From: JBKJML01 sp046596415
GTDB taxonomy: Bacteria; Actinomycetota; Thermoleophilia; Gaiellales; Gaiellaceae
Assembly: GCA_046596415.1 (NCBI GenBank)
Contig: JBKJML010000273.1
Span: 1 to 18,812 of the forward strand
Reading direction: 5' to 3'
DNA: 18,812 nt
Position numbers and translations under genes: made by a program. This document shows positions 8,862-15,834 of this stretch, piece by piece (position 1 is the first letter of the stretch; each line of letters begins with the position of its first letter). The notes beneath the pieces were generated by a model. It searched no databases. It had not been told where the DNA came from and saw only the letters and a list, made by a program, of their open reading frames with translations.

Positions 8862-9670
8862 CCGTGGAGGATGCGGCGTGCGTAGAGCCGCTCGTTCGCT
8901 GCTCGGTACAGCGCCAGGGCGTTGTCGCCGTCACGGGGGTAGAGACTCCAACCGACCGACGTTCCTGGGATCGTGGCCGAGAGGACGATCTCGAGCTGCG
9001 AGGCGAGCTCCGCCGGAGTGCCTGTTCGGTGGTCGGTCAGGAGAGCGAACTCGTTCGCGGCGATGCGTGACACCTCATCGGTCGGGTCAGCGGCTGCCAG
9101 GAGCTTGTTGGCGACTTCGCGCAGATCGTCGCCGCCGCTGGGCTCGAGGTCGAACACCGGCTCGAAGGCCGCGAGAACCAGGAGAAACGGCTGTCCGTGG
9201 TCGAGTCGGCGCGAGATCGCGAGCTCGAACGCGCGAGTGTTCGGTAGACCGGTGAGCGCGTCGCGGTCGGCAAGCACGCGGAGCTCCGCGACCAGCTGGC
9301 GGTGGCGGCTGCCGAACCAGCCCACGAGCGCACCGATCGCGACGTAGGTCACGGCGCGGAGCAGGGTTCCTTCCCTGAGCACGACCGACGCGTGGACGAC
9401 AGGGTTGAGGAGCACGCCTGCGGCGTAGAGCCCCGCGGCCAAGAGCCCCGCACCGGCGCCGATGCTCGCGCCACCCGCGAGTGCGGCGAGCGCGATCGCG
9501 ATGTAGTAGAGGTGGCCGAATCCGAGACCTGGGCGCTCGGCGAACACGAACAGCATGAAGATGCCTCCGAAGAGCAGCGCGGAGGCCGCCGCGACCGCGC
9601 GCGTTGATGGAAGGTTCGCATGCATCCAATGGTTGGCATCGGGCCTGGCGACCCTCGCGCGGACACTCAA
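8840..9670 (-). CDS. membrane protein with degenerate GGDEF domain
   Basis: A 276-residue protein with about four membrane helices (roughly 25-45, 53-70, 72-90, 104-120), a short linker, then a GGDEF-type domain (about 132-274). The entry motif DRDALTGLPNTRAFE (135-149) is canonical. The active-site loop reads AANEF (204-208) instead of GGDEF, and the metal/substrate segment normally containing D-x-D-x-F-K reads LAAFEPVF, so both catalytic elements are lost. No RxxD inhibitory site precedes the loop. Diguanylate cyclase activity is therefore unlikely; it may bind GTP or act as a structural/sensory partner. The start is uncertain: TTG 9670 is the longest, ATG 9625 trims 15 residues, and neither has a Shine-Dalgarno. 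Confidence 0.85.
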   Translation of the reverse strand: MSVRARVARPDANHWMHANLPSTRAVAAASALLFGGIFMLFVFAERPGLGFGHLYYIAIALAALAGGASIGAGAGLLAAGLYAAGVLLNPVVHASVVLREGTLLRAVTYVAIGALVGWFGSRHRQLVAELRVLADRDALTGLPNTRAFELAISRRLDHGQPFLLVLAAFEPVFDLEPSGGDDLREVANKLLAAADPTDEVSRIAANEFALLTDHRTGTPAELASQLEIVLSATIPGTSVGWSLYPRDGDNALALYRAANERLYARRILHGYDRLGA

Positions 9671-9734
9671 AAGGGGGCTTGTCGATCACGGCCGGCTGTA
9701 GCTCAGCCGCTCTGGCTTGGCCGCCGATCGACGA

Positions 9735-9807
9735 AGCGGGCGATGGGACTCGAACCCACGACCCTCAGCTTGGGAAGCTGATGCTCTACCAACTGAGCTA
9801 CACCCGC
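9735..9807 (-). tRNA. tRNA-Gly (anticodon CCC)
   Basis: On the minus strand the gene starts GCGGGTGTAGCTCAG and ends CCCATCGCCCGC plus discriminator T. The 7-bp acceptor stem (one G-T pair), D arm, anticodon stem TCAGC/GCTGA around loop TTCCCAA (anticodon CCC) and the T arm GTGGGTTCGAGTCCCAT all fold normally. CCA is not encoded, so it must be added after transcription. It reads glycine codon GGG. Confidence 0.97.
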
Positions 9808-9817
9808 GTGGTGCCCG

Positions 9818-9823
9818 ATTGTA
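9818..9823 (-). promoter_or_regulatory. -10 candidate (TACAAT) of tRNA-Gly
   Basis: On the minus strand TACAAT lies 10 nt before the mature tRNA 5' end, a near-consensus -10. The opposite-strand -10 of the 42-aa gene (9844-9849) lies about 20 bp away, so the two units are divergent from one 48-bp gap. Confidence 0.5.
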
Positions 9824-9843
9824 GCGGTGGCCGAGCGCAGCGA

Positions 9844-9849
9844 TACTCT
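9844..9849 (+). promoter_or_regulatory. -10 candidate (TACTCT) exactly 6 nt before the 42-aa ORF
   Basis: TACTCT, six bases, then ATG 9856. The same leaderless spacing as four other genes in the window, which also supports this small ORF being real. Confidence 0.45.
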
Positions 9850-9855
9850 TGCGGC

Positions 9856-9984
9856 ATGCTGCGGCTCGCGCTCCTCTGCCGGATCTTCGGGCACCGGCTC
9901 TCCCGTCGCCGGCGCCCGTTCTTCCTCACCGATCGCTACCAGCGCTGCTCCCGTTGCGGGGAGCGAGTCCCATTGCGCGACTAG
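9856..9984 (+). CDS. small basic protein with putative zinc-binding Cys/His set, 42 aa
   Basis: A 42-residue ORF beginning MLRLALLCRIFGHRLSRRRR. It holds Cys8 and His13 in a C-R-I-F-G-H segment and Cys30-x-x-Cys33 in CSRCG, a layout suited to one zinc ion, plus an Arg-rich middle. Short proteins with C-x-x-F-G-H-x(n)-C-x-x-C are widespread in bacteria, but I cannot name this one. The longer in-frame ORF starting at 9604 crosses the antisense of the tRNA and is not believable. The ATG at 9856 is chosen for its -10 box at leaderless spacing. Function unknown. Confidence 0.55.
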   Translation: MLRLALLCRIFGHRLSRRRRPFFLTDRYQRCSRCGERVPLRD

Positions 9985-10026
9985 CGAGCGACCAACCGAC
10001 ACCGGCCACAGAGGACCTGGCCATCC

Positions 10027-10069
10027 GTCAACGGGAAGATCAGGGACAGTCCCTGGTTCTGCGGTTGAC
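10027..10069. terminator. nested hairpin between 42-aa ORF and aldolase gene
   Basis: The outer stem GTCAAC (10027-10032) pairs with GTTGAC (10064-10069). A perfect inner hairpin CAGGGA-CAG-TCCCTG spans 10041-10055. It lies between two converging genes and can fold on either strand. No T-run is present, so factor-assisted or bidirectional termination is the likeliest role. The rest of 9985-10101 shows nothing else. Confidence 0.45.
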
Positions 10070-10101
10070 ACGAGGCCATGTCCATCGGGGCGACGGCTGC
10101 T

Positions 10102-11130
10102 CTACGTCGCGCGGGCCAGATCCTCCAGCTCGGCCGAGTAGCGCCCGGCCACGGCGGCGCTGTTGCAGCGCGCCCGGTGGGCGAGGAAGCCCTGGCCGGC
10201 ACCGACGTTCGCCGCCTCCCCGCCCCACGCCTTCAGCGCCGGCGACTGGAGCGCGCGCCCGTACGAGAAGCTGAGCACCCACAGCTGCCGGCCGAGCGAG
10301 TTGATCGCGTTCAGGTTCGCGCTCGCCTGCTCGTCGCTCTGACCGCCCGAGAGGAACACGATTCCCGGCACCTCCGCGGGCACATGCTCGCGGAAGCAAC
10401 GGATCGTCCACTCGGCGACCTCCGCGGCGGAGGCCTGCGTCGGGCAACCCTTCCCGGAGATGACCATGTTCGGCTTCAACAGGATCCCGTCGAGAGCGAC
10501 GCGCTGCTGCGCGAGCTGCACGAACACCTCGCGCAGCGTCCGGGAGGTGACCCCGTAGCAGGTCTCGATGTCGTTGTCGGCGTCCATCAACACTTCGGGC
10601 TCGACGATCGGCACGATCCCCGCCTCCTGGCAGAGCGCTGCGTAGCGGGCGAGCGCATGAGCGTTCACGTTCAGGCAGTAATCGGTCGGGATGCCGTCGC
10701 CGATCTCGATCACCGCGCGCCACTTGGCGAAGCGGGCTCCGAGCGAGCGGTACTCCGCGAGCCGCTCGCGCAGACCGTCGAGGCCCTCGGTCACCTTCTC
10801 GCCGGGAGCGCCGGCGAGCTCCTTCGCGCCGGCGTCGACCTTGATCCCCGGCACGATGCCGCGGCCCGCGAGATACGCGGCGAAGGGCGTGCCGTCGCTC
10901 GTCGACTGCCGAAGCGTCTCGTCGAAGAGGATCACACCGCTGACGAACTCCTCGAGGCCGGGCGTCGTGAACAGCATGTCGCGGTAGGCGCGCCGGTTCT
11001 CCTCGGTCGACTCGACGCCGATCGTGTCGAAGCGCTTCTTGATCGTTCCGGAGCTCTCGTCGGCTGCCAGGATGCCGCGGTCGTCCGCGACGAGCTCGCG
11101 GGCAGTCGCATTCAGGTCAGGAGCGGTCAT
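10102..11130 (-). CDS. fba: fructose-bisphosphate aldolase, class I
   Basis: A 342-residue class I (Schiff-base, metal-independent) aldolase of the eukaryote-like type, cleaving or forming fructose 1,6-bisphosphate. The pattern matches the family: LAADESSGTIKKRF (21-34, catalytic Asp24), FAKWRAV (135-141, Lys136), EPEV (177-180, Glu177) and LLKPNMV (217-223) with the Schiff-base Lys219. The phosphate loop FLSGGQS (259-265) and FSYGRALQ (288-295) are also present. It ends shortly after the barrel, lacking the extended tail with the terminal Tyr of vertebrate enzymes. The ATG overlaps the glpX 3' end by 14 bp and has a strong AAGGAG Shine-Dalgarno 6 nt upstream, so it is translated as the distal gene of the argS-EamA-glpX-fba run. 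Confidence 0.96.
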   Translation of the reverse strand: MTAPDLNATARELVADDRGILAADESSGTIKKRFDTIGVESTEENRRAYRDMLFTTPGLEEFVSGVILFDETLRQSTSDGTPFAAYLAGRGIVPGIKVDAGAKELAGAPGEKVTEGLDGLRERLAEYRSLGARFAKWRAVIEIGDGIPTDYCLNVNAHALARYAALCQEAGIVPIVEPEVLMDADNDIETCYGVTSRTLREVFVQLAQQRVALDGILLKPNMVISGKGCPTQASAAEVAEWTIRCFREHVPAEVPGIVFLSGGQSDEQASANLNAINSLGRQLWVLSFSYGRALQSPALKAWGGEAANVGAGQGFLAHRARCNSAAVAGRYSAELEDLARAT

Positions 11131-12112
11131 CGCGCTCTCCTTTCATCAGGTTTCTCACCTTGTCCGACGGGTGGAACGCCGCGATCCGGCGAATCGTGCC
11201 GGAGCGTGAGCGCATCACGATCGATTCGGTCTCCGCGCCTGCGGCCGAGACGCGGACACCCTGGAGCAGTGCCCCCCGGGTCACCCCTGTGGCGGAGACG
11301 AACACGTCCTCGCCGGCGACCAGATCGTCCGTCGTCAACACCTTGCCGACGTCGAAGCCGGCGTCTATCAGCGCCTGACGCTCGCCGTTGTCCCTCGGCC
11401 ACAGCTTTCCCTGGATTGCGCCGCCCAGGCACTTGATCGCCGCAGCAGAGATCACGCCCTCCGGGGTGCCGCCGATCCCCATCAGCAGGTCGACACCGGT
11501 GAAGGGCCGCGCAGCGGCGATCGACGGGGCGACGTCACCGTCGCGGATCAGGTTCACGCGCGCACCGGACTGGCGCAGCTCGCCGATCAGCTCGTCGTGG
11601 CGATCGCGCTCGAGCACGACGACCGTCAACTCGGTCACGTCCATCCCCTTCGCCTTCGCGACGGCACGGACGTTCTCGGTTGGCGACGCGTCGATGTCGA
11701 TCGCACCCACCGCCTGCGGCCCGACGGCGATCTTGTTCATGTAGAAGGCAGCACCGGGATCGAACATCGAGCCGCGCTCTGCAACGGCGATCACCGCCAG
11801 CGCGTTCGGCTGGCCGAGCGCAGTCAGACGCGTGCCGTCAAGCGGATCGACTGCGACATCCACCTCGGGGCCGGCGCCATCACCGACGTGCTCGCCGTTA
11901 TAGAGCATCGGCGCCTCGTCCTTCTCACCCTCGCCGATCACGACGATGCCGTTCATGTGGACGGTGCCGAGCACGAGCCGCATCGCATCGACCGCTGCCT
12001 TGTCGGCACTCTCCTTTTCGCCACGGCCCACCCAGCCGGACGCAGCGAGCGCGGCCGCCTCCGTCACGCGTACGAGCTCGAGGGCGAGGTTACGGTCGGG
12101 TGCGCTGCTCAT
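11117..12112 (-). CDS. glpX: fructose-1,6-bisphosphatase, class II (GlpX)
   Basis: A 331-residue GlpX-type FBPase that hydrolyses fructose 1,6-bisphosphate to fructose 6-phosphate, the committed gluconeogenic step and the sole FBPase type in many actinobacteria. Signatures seen: VVIGEGEKDEAPML (57-70, metal-binding acids), VDPLDGTRL (88-96, metal/phosphate site), and GIGGTPEGVISAAAIKCLGG (about 213-232, sugar-phosphate binding). Length is normal. The ATG overlaps the stop of the EamA gene by 4 bp (ATGA), and the 3' end overlaps the aldolase by 14 bp, so all are very likely one operon. A TAGGAT box on the minus strand at 12123-12128, 10 nt before the ATG, could be an internal promoter. Pairing with aldolase puts consecutive pathway steps under common control. 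Confidence 0.97.
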   Translation of the reverse strand: MSSAPDRNLALELVRVTEAAALAASGWVGRGEKESADKAAVDAMRLVLGTVHMNGIVVIGEGEKDEAPMLYNGEHVGDGAGPEVDVAVDPLDGTRLTALGQPNALAVIAVAERGSMFDPGAAFYMNKIAVGPQAVGAIDIDASPTENVRAVAKAKGMDVTELTVVVLERDRHDELIGELRQSGARVNLIRDGDVAPSIAAARPFTGVDLLMGIGGTPEGVISAAAIKCLGGAIQGKLWPRDNGERQALIDAGFDVGKVLTTDDLVAGEDVFVSATGVTRGALLQGVRVSAAGAETESIVMRSRSGTIRRIAAFHPSDKVRNLMKGERDDRS

Positions 12113-13005
12113 GACGGGGCCGATCCTATCCCCGCCGCTTCGAGGGCGACGGGCTCAGCCGGCTCGTAGAGAACGATGCCGAGACCGGCCGCGAGGACGA
12201 GCGCCCCACCCGCGAGGACGGCCGGGCCGAGCGGCTCGTCGAGCGCCGCCCAGGCGAGGAGCGCCGCCGAGACCGGCTCGAGGAACGCGAGAATCCCGAT
12301 CGCCTGCGCCGTCACCCGGCTGAGAAGCGAGATGTAGATGAAGCCGGAGATGCCGGTGAAGACGATCCCGAGGCCGGCGAGACCGAGCGCGTCGAGCGCC
12401 GAGGCCGGGAGCACCCGTGCCGAGAGGAAGAGCGCCGGCGTCAGCACGGCCGCGGCGACCGAGTAGCTCCAGAACGCGATCGTGGCCGGATGGAGCGTTG
12501 CCGTGAGCCGCTTCGTCGCGATCACGAGGCCTGCGTAGGTGATCGCAGCGCCGAGCCCCGTCACGAGCGCGAGCGGGCGCACGTGCGCCCCGCCCTCGCC
12601 CGCGAGCGCGATCAGCACGAGCCCTGCCGTGGCCGGGACGAGCGCCACGAGAGCGACGCGGCTTCGCCGCTCGGGGAGAAACAACGGCGCGAGCAGCGAG
12701 AGGAAGATCGGCGCCGTGTAGACCGTGAGCACCGCCACCGCCACCGAGGCGAGCTTGATCGTCTCGAAGAAGAGGAACCAGTGGGCGGCGAGGACGACGC
12801 CGACGAGGACGACCGGTCCGGCCGGCCGTGGCAGCCGCAGGAGGAGGCGCCGGCGAAGCGCGAGCGAGACGAGCCCGATCGTCAGCGCCGCCAGCGAGAG
12901 CCGCCAGAAGACGAGCACGGGAGCGCCGAGGTCGACCCCCGCCACGATGAGCGAGATGACGCCCCAGGACGCCGCGAGCGCGGCGATCGACACGTTCCAG
13001 CGCAC
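12109..13005 (-). CDS. EamA/DMT-superfamily transporter (10 TM)
   Basis: A 298-residue drug/metabolite transporter with two EamA repeats of five helices each. The first repeat runs from residue 5 to about 136 and includes AHWFLFFETIKLASVAVAVLTVYTAPIF, whose proline-containing YTAPIF helix is characteristic. The second (about 145-285) includes ISLLSRVTAQAIGILAFLEPVSAALLAW, the matching EPV segment. Export of amino acids or metabolites is usual for the family; no substrate is assigned. GTG 13005 starts 9 bp after the argS stop. The stop overlaps the glpX ATG by 4 bp, implying translational coupling. The C-terminal tail is short and acidic. Confidence 0.92.
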   Translation of the reverse strand: MRWNVSIAALAASWGVISLIVAGVDLGAPVLVFWRLSLAALTIGLVSLALRRRLLLRLPRPAGPVVLVGVVLAAHWFLFFETIKLASVAVAVLTVYTAPIFLSLLAPLFLPERRSRVALVALVPATAGLVLIALAGEGGAHVRPLALVTGLGAAITYAGLVIATKRLTATLHPATIAFWSYSVAAAVLTPALFLSARVLPASALDALGLAGLGIVFTGISGFIYISLLSRVTAQAIGILAFLEPVSAALLAWAALDEPLGPAVLAGGALVLAAGLGIVLYEPAEPVALEAAGIGSAPS

Positions 13006-13014
13006 GCGGCGCCG

Positions 13015-14538
13015 CTACATCCGCTCGGGCGCTTCGACGCCGACGAGATCGAGGCAGCTGGCGATCACCGAGGCGGTGGCACTGCAGAGGGCGAGCCGGA
13101 AGGCCTCAGCCTCGGAACCGAGCACCTTGTGGTGGTGGTAGAAGCGGTGGAAGTCGTCGGCGACGCGGATCGCATACGTCGGGATCGCGTGCGCCGCGCG
13201 GCGCTCGGTCGCCTCGGCGACGACCGCAGGGAAGTCGGTGAGGCGCTTGACGAGCTCGCGCTCCTCGTCGGCCAGCACGGCAGGCGGGCTCGCGGCAACG
13301 GGCGCACCGGCCGCGTTCCGGAGGATGCCCGCGATCCGTGCGTGCGCATACTGGACGTAGTAGACCGGATTCTTCGCCGTCTTCTCCGCCGCCAGGTCGA
13401 CGTCGATCTCGATCGTCTGGTCGTGGCCGCGCGAGACGAGGTACCAGCGAGCAGCGTCGACCCCGATCTCGTCCAGGAACTCGTCGAGGAAGACGACGTC
13501 ACCGCGGCGCTTCGACATCTTCGTCGCCTCGCCGCCCCTCGTCAGGTGAACGAGCTGGTAGAGCAGGATCTCGACCGTGTCGGGGTCGCGGCCCAGCATC
13601 CGCGCGAGCGCCTTGAGCCGGCCGACGTAGCCGTGGTGATCGGCACCGAGGACGTAGATCAGGTGGTCGAAGCCGCGCTCGAGCTTCCGCTCCAGGTAGG
13701 CGCAGTCGGCGGCGAAGTACCCCGGCTGCCCGTCCGAGCGAATCACGACCCAGTCCTTCTCGTCGCCGTAGGCGCTCGTGCGAGCCCAGACGGCGCCCTC
13801 GGCCTCGAAGGTGTCCAGCCGTGCGAGTACCGCGTCGATGCGCGGCTCGAGCTCGCTCTGCCGCGCCCACGTGTCGAACTGGATCCGGAAGCGCTCCAAC
13901 GTCGCCTCCATCCGCTCGAGCATCACCGGTACCGGATCGCCCGGCACCGCAGCGAGCTCCAGGACGTACGCGCCGTGGTAGCCGTCCTCGGGTGGCTCCT
14001 CCCCACGCCGCATCGCCTCGACCGAGGCGCGGAAGCGATCCATCTGGCCACCGGAGTCGTTGTAGTAGTACTCCCGCTCGACCGAGTGGCCCGCAAAGGC
14101 GAGCAGGCGGGCGACGACGTCGCCGTAGGCTCCGTTCCGCGCCGAGGCGACGGTGATCGGGCCGGTCGGGTTGGCCGACACCAGTTCGACCTGGACGCGC
14201 TGCGGCGTCGCAGCCGAGCCGGCCCCGTAGTCGCGGCCCGCCGTGAGCAGCTCGGCGAGCGCGTCGCGAAACCAGGACGGGTGCAGCCAGAGGTTGAGGA
14301 AGCCCGGGCCTGCGATCTCGGTGCGGGCGACCGCCGGCACCGAGGCGATCGCCGCTGCCAGCTCCTCTGCGAGCGCGCGCGGGGCGAGCTTCCGCTCCGG
14401 GGCGAGGCGTAGCGCGGCGTTCGTGGCGAAGTCGCCGTGGGTCGGATCGGCAGGGCGCTCGAGCACGATCGGCGTCCCTGCGGCGTCACTGAGGGCGGCC
14501 GCAAGGCGTGCAACGGCGTCGGTCGGCGAAGGCGCCAC
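13015..14538 (-). CDS. argS: arginyl-tRNA synthetase with degenerate HIGH motif
   Basis: A 507-residue arginyl-tRNA synthetase, charging tRNA-Arg. An N-terminal tRNA-recognition domain (about 1-95, with DPTHGDFATNAALRLA) leads into the class I catalytic core. ELVSANPTGP (118-127) is exactly the family lead-in, but the next residues read ITVASAR where LHVGHAR is normal, so both HIGH histidines are absent (T129, S132). Other core elements are intact: GAYGD (136-140), GADHHGYV (298-305) and KMSKR (340-344). A normal DALR anticodon-binding domain follows (from about 393, YVQYAHARIAGIL). The frame is otherwise clean and codon use is normal, so this is not a decaying pseudogene. GTG 14538 has TACCAT 6 nt upstream. 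First gene of the argS-EamA-glpX-fba run. Confidence 0.95.
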   Translation of the reverse strand: MAPSPTDAVARLAAALSDAAGTPIVLERPADPTHGDFATNAALRLAPERKLAPRALAEELAAAIASVPAVARTEIAGPGFLNLWLHPSWFRDALAELLTAGRDYGAGSAATPQRVQVELVSANPTGPITVASARNGAYGDVVARLLAFAGHSVEREYYYNDSGGQMDRFRASVEAMRRGEEPPEDGYHGAYVLELAAVPGDPVPVMLERMEATLERFRIQFDTWARQSELEPRIDAVLARLDTFEAEGAVWARTSAYGDEKDWVVIRSDGQPGYFAADCAYLERKLERGFDHLIYVLGADHHGYVGRLKALARMLGRDPDTVEILLYQLVHLTRGGEATKMSKRRGDVVFLDEFLDEIGVDAARWYLVSRGHDQTIEIDVDLAAEKTAKNPVYYVQYAHARIAGILRNAAGAPVAASPPAVLADEERELVKRLTDFPAVVAEATERRAAHAIPTYAIRVADDFHRFYHHHKVLGSEAEAFRLALCSATASVIASCLDLVGVEAPERM

Positions 14539-14543
14539 GGCGC

Positions 14544-14550
14544 TATGGTA
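14544..14550. promoter_or_regulatory. overlapping divergent -10 boxes for argS (-) and DUF3467 gene (+)
   Basis: The 7 bases TATGGTA read TATGGT on the plus strand and TACCAT on the minus strand, both TANNNT. Each is followed by exactly six bases and then a GTG start (14556 on +, 14538 on -). The whole intergenic gap is only 17 bp and neither start has a Shine-Dalgarno, predicting two leaderless, mutually exclusive promoters. Confidence 0.5.
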
Positions 14551-14555
14551 GTCGC

Positions 14556-14840
14556 GTGGACGAGGACGCCCCCGTCGAGCGCCGGCTGAACATCCAGGTC
14601 GACCAGCAGCATGTCGCCGGCGTCTACGCGAACTTCGCCAACGTCTCGTTCTCCGACTACGAGTTCACACTCACGTTCGCGCGAATCGACCACGAGGTAG
14701 AAGAGGGCGACGTGCCGGGTGTCGTCGTCACGCGAGTGAACGTCGCGGCGCGCTTCATCCCCGAGTTGATCGAGGCGATGAACGACTCGTGGTCGAAATG
14801 GTCGACGCGCGAGGGGATCCGCAACCTCCCCGAACGCTGA
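14556..14840 (+). CDS. DUF3467-family protein
   Basis: A 94-residue small soluble protein. The core YANFANVSFSDYEFTLTFARI and the following VVVTRVNVAARFIPELIEAMNDSWSKW are the recognisable DUF3467 pattern (Y-x-N-x-x-x-x-x-x-x-x-E-F-x-L-x-F, then a strand and a C-terminal helix). The biochemical role of the family is not established to my knowledge. I chose GTG 14556 because the longer reading from 14508 would extend into divergent argS and lacks any initiation signal, while 14556 has a -10 box at leaderless spacing. It is followed 2 bp later by the metallophosphoesterase start, so the two are probably co-translated. Confidence 0.85.
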   Translation: MDEDAPVERRLNIQVDQQHVAGVYANFANVSFSDYEFTLTFARIDHEVEEGDVPGVVVTRVNVAARFIPELIEAMNDSWSKWSTREGIRNLPER

Positions 14841-14842
14841 CC

Positions 14843-15571
14843 GTGCGAGTCGCCGTCCTCAGCGACGTCCACGGCAACCTCCACGCGCTCGAGGCGGTGC
14901 TCGCAGAAGCCGACGCTGAGGGCGTCGACGCGATCTGGTGCCTCGGTGACGTGGTCGGCTACGGGCCGCGTCCGAACGAGGTGACCGCGATCGTCGCCGA
15001 ACGCGCCGACCTCTGCCTCGCCGGGAATCACGATCTCGGCGTGCTCGGCACGATCGATCTCGACTTCTTCGCGGGCGATGCCGGTCGCGCCGCTCGCTGG
15101 ACGCGCGAGGTGCTCGACGACGACTCCCGCACCTTCCTCGCCGGCCTTGCACCAAGCGCCCGCGCGCCCGGCACCGAGCTCCACCATGCGAGCCCGCGCG
15201 ACCCGATCTGGGAGTACGTGCTAGGCCCGGAGGTGGCGCTGGCCGCGATCGCGGCCGCCGATCAACCGCTCGTGCTCGTCGGCCACAGCCACGTCGCGCT
15301 CGCAATTGCGCTCGAGCGCGAGCGGCTCACCGGCGGGGTCGCCGAGGCCGGCGCCGAGCACGATCTCACCGCGGGCCGCCACCTGCTCAACCCGGGCTCC
15401 GTCGGCCAGCCGCGCGACGGCGACGCACGCGCCGCCTGGCTCGTGATTGACACCGAGGCGAGGCGGGCAACGTTCCGTCGTACCGGCTATCCGGTCGGGC
15501 GGACACAAGACGATATGCGTGAGCGAGGGTTACCGGAGCAGCTCGCAGCGCGGCTCGCCCATGGTGCCTGA
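14843..15571 (+). CDS. calcineurin-like metallophosphoesterase (YfcE/MJ0936 type)
   Basis: A 242-residue metallophosphoesterase with a complete two-metal site: DVHGN (8-12, the D-x-H motif with Asp8 and His10), the G-D motif LGDVVGYG (about 34-41), GNHD (60-63) and GHSH (about 149-152). Clear hydrolysis of phosphodiesters or phosphomonoesters is expected; substrate is unknown and could be nucleotides, cyclic nucleotides or phosphoproteins. The conserved N-terminal strand VRVAVLSDVHGNL starts at GTG 14843. The upstream in-frame extension to 14789 reads across the DUF3467 gene and was rejected. The gene begins 2 bp after the DUF3467 stop. Downstream kinase context leaves open a signalling role, but nothing in the sequence proves it. 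Confidence 0.92.
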   Translation: MRVAVLSDVHGNLHALEAVLAEADAEGVDAIWCLGDVVGYGPRPNEVTAIVAERADLCLAGNHDLGVLGTIDLDFFAGDAGRAARWTREVLDDDSRTFLAGLAPSARAPGTELHHASPRDPIWEYVLGPEVALAAIAAADQPLVLVGHSHVALAIALERERLTGGVAEAGAEHDLTAGRHLLNPGSVGQPRDGDARAAWLVIDTEARRATFRRTGYPVGRTQDDMRERGLPEQLAARLAHGA

Positions 15572-15592
15572 CCGGCCTCAACGACACGATGC

Positions 15593-15597
15593 GGAGG
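15593..15597 (+). promoter_or_regulatory. Shine-Dalgarno GGAGG deciding the start at 15604
   Basis: GGAGG lies 6 nt before ATG 15604, the best ribosome-binding site in the window. It overrules the in-frame ATG at 15589, which lies upstream of the site. Confidence 0.7.
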
Positions 15598-15603
15598 CAG
15601 AAC

Positions 15604-15834
15604 ATGGCTGAACTGAGCTCCGATGCGCTGGACGGCTTCGAGTTCCTGGCGATGGCCGAGGCCGGCGAGGTCGGTCACTGGAACGTGCTCCAGACACTCG
15701 GCCGCAGCGCCCAGCACAAGCAGGTGAACGATCTCGTGCGCTGGGCGCTGCCGCTGCAGAGAAACCACCTGAAGGCGGCGCTGGACGGCAGCATCGCGCT
15801 TGCGGCGAAGGAAGATCCACATTCGGCGGAGTAG
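15604..15834 (+). CDS. small helical protein, 76 aa, ferritin-like/hemerythrin-like in appearance
   Basis: A 76-residue protein starting MAELSSDALDGFEFLAMAEA. It is predicted to be almost all helix, with two amphipathic helices (about 8-32 and 38-72). Acidic and His residues fall at intervals on the helices (E13, E19, E22, H25 and H39, then H60), reminiscent of half of a ferritin-like or hemerythrin-like bundle, though the metal ligands are not convincing. I do not recognise the family. The start is fixed by the GGAGG site. It lies 32 bp after the phosphoesterase. Its last 35 bp overlap the next gene, so coupled expression is likely. Confidence 0.7.
   Translation: MAELSSDALDGFEFLAMAEAGEVGHWNVLQTLGRSAQHKQVNDLVRWALPLQRNHLKAALDGSIALAAKEDPHSAE

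Noticed and set aside
9604..9855. Upstream extension of the 42-aa ORF
   Set aside because: The extended frame would translate through the tRNA-Gly gene antisense; the ATG at 9856 has its own -10 at leaderless spacing.
12490..14412. A 640-codon open frame antisense to argS and the EamA gene
   Set aside because: Very long but low in complexity (Arg, Glu, Asp, Val), spans two well-supported genes and has no initiation signals. It is a shadow of their third-position GC.
14789..14842. Longer N-terminus for the metallophosphoesterase
   Set aside because: It overlaps the end of the DUF3467 gene and adds residues before the conserved first strand. GTG 14843 starts exactly at that strand.
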